Source: JBBRYK01 sp038237665 (GTDB lineage Bacteria > Actinomycetota > Thermoleophilia > Gaiellales > Gaiellaceae). From it: a DNA stretch of 64,000 bases. Numbering within the stretch: position 1 is the stretch's first letter; each line of letters opens with the position of its first letter. The DNA is taken from positions 25,523 to 89,522 of the forward strand of contig JBBRYK010000001.1 of the NCBI GenBank assembly GCA_038237665.1, in the 5' to 3' direction. The position numbers and the translations under genes were made by a program. Below, piece by piece: positions 60,989 to 64,000 of the stretch. The notes beneath the pieces are model-generated. The model made no database searches, had not been told where the DNA came from, and saw only the letters and a list, made by a program, of their open reading frames with translations.

Positions 60989-61600
60989 TCAGAGCAAAGC
61001 TTCGAGCCCGACCGTCAACCCCGGCGCCAGGCCGGGAAGGCGCTTGAGAGCAAGGAGCACGCCCGGAACGAACGCCTCGCGGGAGGTCGTGTCGTGGCGG
61101 ATCGTCAGCAGCTGCCCGGGGCCGCCGAAGAGCACCTCCTGGTGCGCCACGAGGCCGGGCAGGCGCACGGAGTGAATCTGCGTGTCGCCCGGGAGGCGCT
61201 CGGCGGTTGCCTTCGCCGTCCCGGAGGGGGCGTCCAGCTTCGTCTCGTGGTGGAGCTCGACGATCTCGGCGTCCGGAAGGTGGCGTCCGGCCTCCTCGGC
61301 GAAACACATCATCAGGACGGCGCCGATCGCAAAGTTCGGGGCGAAGAAGACCGGTACCCCGCGCGCATGCGCCTCCTCCCCGACGCCGGCCAGGTCGGCG
61401 CCCGTCGTGCCGACGACAGAGGGTACCCCGGCCTCGACCGCCGCCCTCACGTTGTCGACCACGGTGGCCGGCGCGGTGAAGTCGACCATCGCCTCCGCTT
61501 CGCCGAGCGAGCCGACCAGCTCGTAGCCGGCTGCCTCGAGGGCGGGCCCCAGTACCGATCCGACCTTGCCGCCTCGGCCGTTCAGCAGGATCCGCTTCAC
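60989..61600 (-). CDS. dapB: 4-Hydroxy-tetrahydrodipicolinate reductase, short form
   Basis: A 203-residue NAD(P)H-dependent reductase. GRGGKVGS is the nucleotide loop, VDFTAPATVVDN, VGTTGAD, APNFAIGAVLMM and the catalytic ELHHETKLDAPSGTA are all present. It is 40-60 residues shorter than most DapB because the stretch between the nucleotide loop and VDFT is cut to about 20 residues. GTG start in a GTGA overlap with the M16 peptidase gene, the order known from other actinobacteria. Confidence 0.9.
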   Translation of the reverse strand: MKRILLNGRGGKVGSVLGPALEAAGYELVGSLGEAEAMVDFTAPATVVDNVRAAVEAGVPSVVGTTGADLAGVGEEAHARGVPVFFAPNFAIGAVLMMCFAEEAGRHLPDAEIVELHHETKLDAPSGTAKATAERLPGDTQIHSVRLPGLVAHQEVLFGGPGQLLTIRHDTTSREAFVPGVLLALKRLPGLAPGLTVGLEALL

Positions 61601-62892
61601 GCCGCTGCGCGCGCAGGGAGGCCGGGGTGTACGAGTTCGACCGCCTCCCGGAAGCGGTCCTCGTCCGGCCCGATGCCGGCCGCGGACAGGCGCTCCGCGG
61701 CGAGCAGGACACCGGCGAGCTCCGCCACGGCGTCAGGCTCGACGGCGTCGATCGCGGCCATGATCCGCTCGAGCGAGAGCAGCTCGGTGTCCGTGATCAC
61801 TGCCTTCCCCAGGCGGCTCATCCGGTTGGACGTCGACTCCATCGAGAGCACGATCCTGCCCTTGAGGTTCTCCTTCGCGCGCTCGAGCTCGCGCCCACGG
61901 AACTTGGCGGCCGCGATTTCCGCAATCTGCTCGGCGGCGATCTCCAGGCAGGCGGCGAGGTTCTCTTCCCGCGTGCCGACGTAGATCCCGACCTGACCGG
62001 TGTCGGTGTACTGCGAGGCGAACGAGTAGACCGAATACGCCATCCCGCGCTTCTCGCGGATCTCCTGGAAGAGGCGCGACGAGGCGGAGCCGCCCAGGAT
62101 CGCGTCGAGAATGGAGGCCGCGAAGCGGCGGCGGTCGGTGCGCGCGATGCCGGGCGCACCGAGGCACACGTGGTACTGCTCGGTGTCCTTGGCCTGAAAG
62201 CGGAGGCTCGGCGGAGGCTCCTTGACGAGCGGAGGACGGACACGCACCTTCGCGGGCGGCCGGTCGGGCCGCTTCAACGCGGCGCGCTGCAGGAGCGCCT
62301 GCACCTGCTCGTGCTCGACGTTGCCGGCGGCGGCCAGCACGATGTTCCCCGCCACGTAGGCCGAGCGGTGGTACGCGGCAACGGAGCGGCGCGAGATCGA
62401 GGAGATCACCTCGGCCGTCCCGATCACCGGCCTGCCGAGGGGATGCCCGGCGAAGATCGCCTCGGCGAGCAGATCGTGGACGAGCTCCTGCGGCGAGTCC
62501 TCGACCATGGCGATCTCTTCGAGGACGACCTCGCGCTCGGAGTCGAGCTCGGCGAACTGCGGCATGAAGACCATGTCCGCCATCACGTCGAGCGCGGTCT
62601 CCAGGTGGTGGTCCGGGACACGCGAGTAGACGACCGTGTGCTCGCGGGAGGTGGCCGCGTTCAGCTCTCCGCCGAGCGTGTCGAAGATCTCGGCGATCTG
62701 AAGAGCCGAGTACGCCTGGGTGCCCTTGAAGAGCAGGTGCTCGATGAAGTGGGTGACCCCCGCCTTGGCCGCGGGCTCGTCGCGCGAGCCGGCGCCGATC
62801 CAGAAGCCGAGCGAGACCGAGCGAACGCTCGTCAGGCGCTCGGAAATGACGCGCTCGCCGGAGTCCAGTTCGGTGACGACGTACTTCTGCAC
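61597..62892 (-). CDS. M16 family zinc peptidase
   Basis: A 431-residue processing-protease-like protein. The inverted zinc motif HFIEHLLFKG (HxxEH) lies near residue 52, with the third ligand in EIAMVEDSPQE; the C-terminal domain has REKRGMAYSVYSF and RELERAKENLKGR. Substrate unknown. GTG start at 62892 lies seven bases after TACGAT, predicting leaderless translation. In Streptomyces a homologue also lies between pnp and dapB. Confidence 0.92.
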   Translation of the reverse strand: MQKYVVTELDSGERVISERLTSVRSVSLGFWIGAGSRDEPAAKAGVTHFIEHLLFKGTQAYSALQIAEIFDTLGGELNAATSREHTVVYSRVPDHHLETALDVMADMVFMPQFAELDSEREVVLEEIAMVEDSPQELVHDLLAEAIFAGHPLGRPVIGTAEVISSISRRSVAAYHRSAYVAGNIVLAAAGNVEHEQVQALLQRAALKRPDRPPAKVRVRPPLVKEPPPSLRFQAKDTEQYHVCLGAPGIARTDRRRFAASILDAILGGSASSRLFQEIREKRGMAYSVYSFASQYTDTGQVGIYVGTREENLAACLEIAAEQIAEIAAAKFRGRELERAKENLKGRIVLSMESTSNRMSRLGKAVITDTELLSLERIMAAIDAVEPDAVAELAGVLLAAERLSAAGIGPDEDRFREAVELVHPGLPARAAA

Positions 62893-62899
62893 GGTTCGA

Positions 62900-62905
62900 A
62901 TCGTA
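62900..62905 (-). promoter_or_regulatory. -10 box of the M16 peptidase gene (leaderless)
   Basis: TACGAT on the minus strand, seven bases before the GTG start and ten bases after the end of the small upstream frame. Confidence 0.6.
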
Positions 62906-62915
62906 AGGCGTTCGC

Positions 62916-63050
62916 TCAGGGTCGAGCGTCGACGAAGACCCGTCCCCGTCCGCGCTCGACGTAGAGGCGCGAGCCGTTCCGCTGTTCGGCTACCCCGATC
63001 GAGAGGAGCGACGCCGCCGTTGCGATCCCCAGGGGCGCCGCGTCCTCCAC
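62916..63050 (-). CDS. Possible 44-aa small protein between pnp and the M16 peptidase
   Basis: Starts VEDAAPLGIATAASLL and ends GSRLYVERGRGRVFVDARP. The GTG is preceded by GGAGGGG, a good ribosome-binding site, and nearly every third codon base is G or C, as in true genes here. The ribosome-binding site lies inside a strong hairpin (63031-63059), so translation would depend on opening it. No homologue known to me. Confidence 0.4.
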   Translation of the reverse strand: MEDAAPLGIATAASLLSIGVAEQRNGSRLYVERGRGRVFVDARP

Positions 63051-63059
63051 GGCGCCCCT
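63031..63059 (-). promoter_or_regulatory. Hairpin directly after pnp
   Basis: AGGGGCGCCG (63031-63040) and CGGCGCCCCT (63050-63059), ten perfect pairs with a nine-base loop, starting nine bases after the pnp stop. It spans the ribosome-binding site and first codon of the possible 44-aa frame. No T-run follows on the minus strand. Confidence 0.65.
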
Positions 63060-63067
63060 CCCTTTTC

Positions 63068-64000
63068 CTAGCGGTCCCGGCGCGGGCCGCGGTCGCGGTC
63101 CCGGTCGCGGCCGCCTCGCCCGCGGCCGCCGTCACGGCGGGGCCGCTCCTCTTCGGGCGGCCGGGGCGGAGCGTTCTTCGCGCGCTCGATCAGCTCCTCG
63201 GGCTGGACGAGCGAGCCGTTCTCGTGCTTCGCGACGAGCTTGAGGCCGATCCGGCCCCGCTCCTTGTCGACCTCCTGGACGAGAACGTCGAGCACGTCGC
63301 CGCGCTCGATCACGTCCTCGATGTGGCCGACGCGGCCCGGGCCGACGTTGGACACGTGCAGCAACCCGTCCGTGCCCTTCGTCAGCTCGACGAAAGCGCC
63401 GAACTGGGTCGTCTTGACGACCTTGCCCGTATATGTGTCTCCCACCTCGGGCTCCTTCGTCAGGGTCGTGATCGCCGCGATCGCGGCGTCGGCCTTCGTG
63501 CCTTCGGTGGCGTAGATCAGGATCGTGCCGTCCTCTTCGATGTCGATCTGGACGTCGTACTCCGACTCGAGCGAGCGGATCGTCTCGCCGCCCTTGCCGA
63601 TGACCTTCCCGATGTACTCCGGGTTGATCTTGACGCTCGAGATGCGCGGGGCATGGGCCGCGAGCTCGTGGCGTGTCTCCGGGATGGCCTCGGCCATCTT
63701 CTCGAGGATGAACTCACGGGCCCGCTTCGCCTGCTCGAGGGCGGACTTCATGATCTCCTGGGTGACGCCGGTGATCTTGATGTCCATCTGCAGGGCTGTG
63801 ATGCCCTGGCTCGAGCCGGCCACCTTGAAGTCCATGTCACCGAGGTGGTCCTCGGCGCCCTGGATGTCGGTCAGCACGACGTAGTCGTCGCCCTCCTTGA
63901 CGAGGCCCATCGCGATGCCGCTGACCGGCGACGAGATCGGTACGCCCGCGTCCATCAGGGCGAGCGTGGAACCGCAGACGGAACCCATCGACGAGGAGCC
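63068..64000 (-). CDS. pnp: Polyribonucleotide nucleotidyltransferase, C-terminal half (partial)
   Basis: The frame continues past the window edge, so the N-terminal RNase PH-like domain is missing. The visible 310 residues hold the end of the second RNase PH domain (DAGVPISSPVSGIAMGLV, DIQGAEDHLGDMDFKVAG, TALQMDIKI), the KH domain (IGKVIGKGGETIRSLE), the S1 domain (GKVVKTTQFGAFVEL, GLLHVSNV) and a long Arg/Asp/Gly-rich tail. PNPase degrades and tails RNA in the cytoplasm. A hairpin follows the stop. Confidence 0.96.
   Translation of the reverse strand, partial: GSSSMGSVCGSTLALMDAGVPISSPVSGIAMGLVKEGDDYVVLTDIQGAEDHLGDMDFKVAGSSQGITALQMDIKITGVTQEIMKSALEQAKRAREFILEKMAEAIPETRHELAAHAPRISSVKINPEYIGKVIGKGGETIRSLESEYDVQIDIEEDGTILIYATEGTKADAAIAAITTLTKEPEVGDTYTGKVVKTTQFGAFVELTKGTDGLLHVSNVGPGRVGHIEDVIERGDVLDVLVQEVDKERGRIGLKLVAKHENGSLVQPEELIERAKNAPPRPPEEERPRRDGGRGRGGRDRDRDRGPRRDR

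Overview
This 64 kb window is chromosomal DNA of a high-GC actinobacterium. The gene set includes GarA-type FHA protein followed by an FtsR-type MerR regulator, MurT/GatD lipid II amidation, an RsiG-like anti-sigma helix hairpin protein, BMP/RhaS sugar and nucleoside ABC systems and dispersed dap genes. The order pnp - M16 peptidase - dapB - dapA - RNase J - ftsK - (nucleoside ABC) - RodZ-like - cinA - thpR - recA - recX - rny - miaB - miaA - dapF - dap genes - hflX resembles the actinobacterial core order known from Streptomyces, while the divergence of many proteins and the start signals suggest a deep lineage (Thermoleophilia/Gaiellales-like; an inference, not proved). No IS element, prophage, CRISPR array, tRNA or rRNA gene was seen.

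Layout. 1-351: tail of a GH99-like glycan enzyme. 361-12996: an L-rhamnose catabolic locus. A DeoR-type regulator sits beside a repeat-rich operator; leftward run rhaI, an SDR and a truncated HutF-like amidohydrolase; rightward run the regulator, rhamnulokinase, a fused rhamnulose-1-phosphate aldolase/lactaldehyde dehydrogenase, an ABC importer (ATPase, two permeases, binding protein), a very strong hairpin and an Anabaena-sensory-rhodopsin-transducer (ASRT) family protein. 13171-18268: phospholipid synthase, a mannose-1-P guanylyltransferase fused to a decayed phosphomannomutase, RsiG-like, FHA, FtsR-like and apt. 18309-21569: small hypothetical and membrane proteins, uppP. 21737-23797: two convergent sigma-70 genes. 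23981-27598: stand-alone glutamine amidotransferase, a nuclease-free homing-endonuclease-repeat protein, murT-gatD. 27631-30471: membrane protein, nudix, dut, hflX. 30505-34193: dapE-dapC-dapD and a DapF homologue with both catalytic cysteines changed to serine. 34120-43837: miaA, glutamate decarboxylase, miaB, rny, recX, recA, thpR, cinA, RodZ-like. 43861-49317: nucleoside (BMP-type) ABC importer. 49398-64000: ftsK, nucleoside hydrolase, acyl-CoA ligase, enoyl-CoA hydratase, ribokinase, RNase J, HD-GYP protein, dapA, dapB, M16 peptidase, pnp.

How parts work together. Rhamnose is imported, isomerised, phosphorylated, cleaved and oxidised by one gene cluster under one DeoR operator. Nucleosides imported by the BMP system can feed the nucleoside hydrolase and ribokinase. 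Six dap genes cover tetrahydrodipicolinate synthesis through DAP, with the epimerase step in doubt because of the Ser/Ser DapF.

Two cross-cutting signals stand out. First, many genes (at least a dozen, on both strands) have a TANNNT -10 box only 6-9 bases before an ATG/GTG/TTG start, which predicts widespread leaderless or near-leaderless transcription. Second, three conserved genes (thpR, recX, nucleoside hydrolase) have no ATG/GTG/TTG where homology demands a start, but each has a codon CTG, GTA or ATA that overlaps the upstream stop codon in the same 4-base geometry as the usual ATGA/GTGA junctions, suggesting termination-reinitiation with relaxed start-codon choice.
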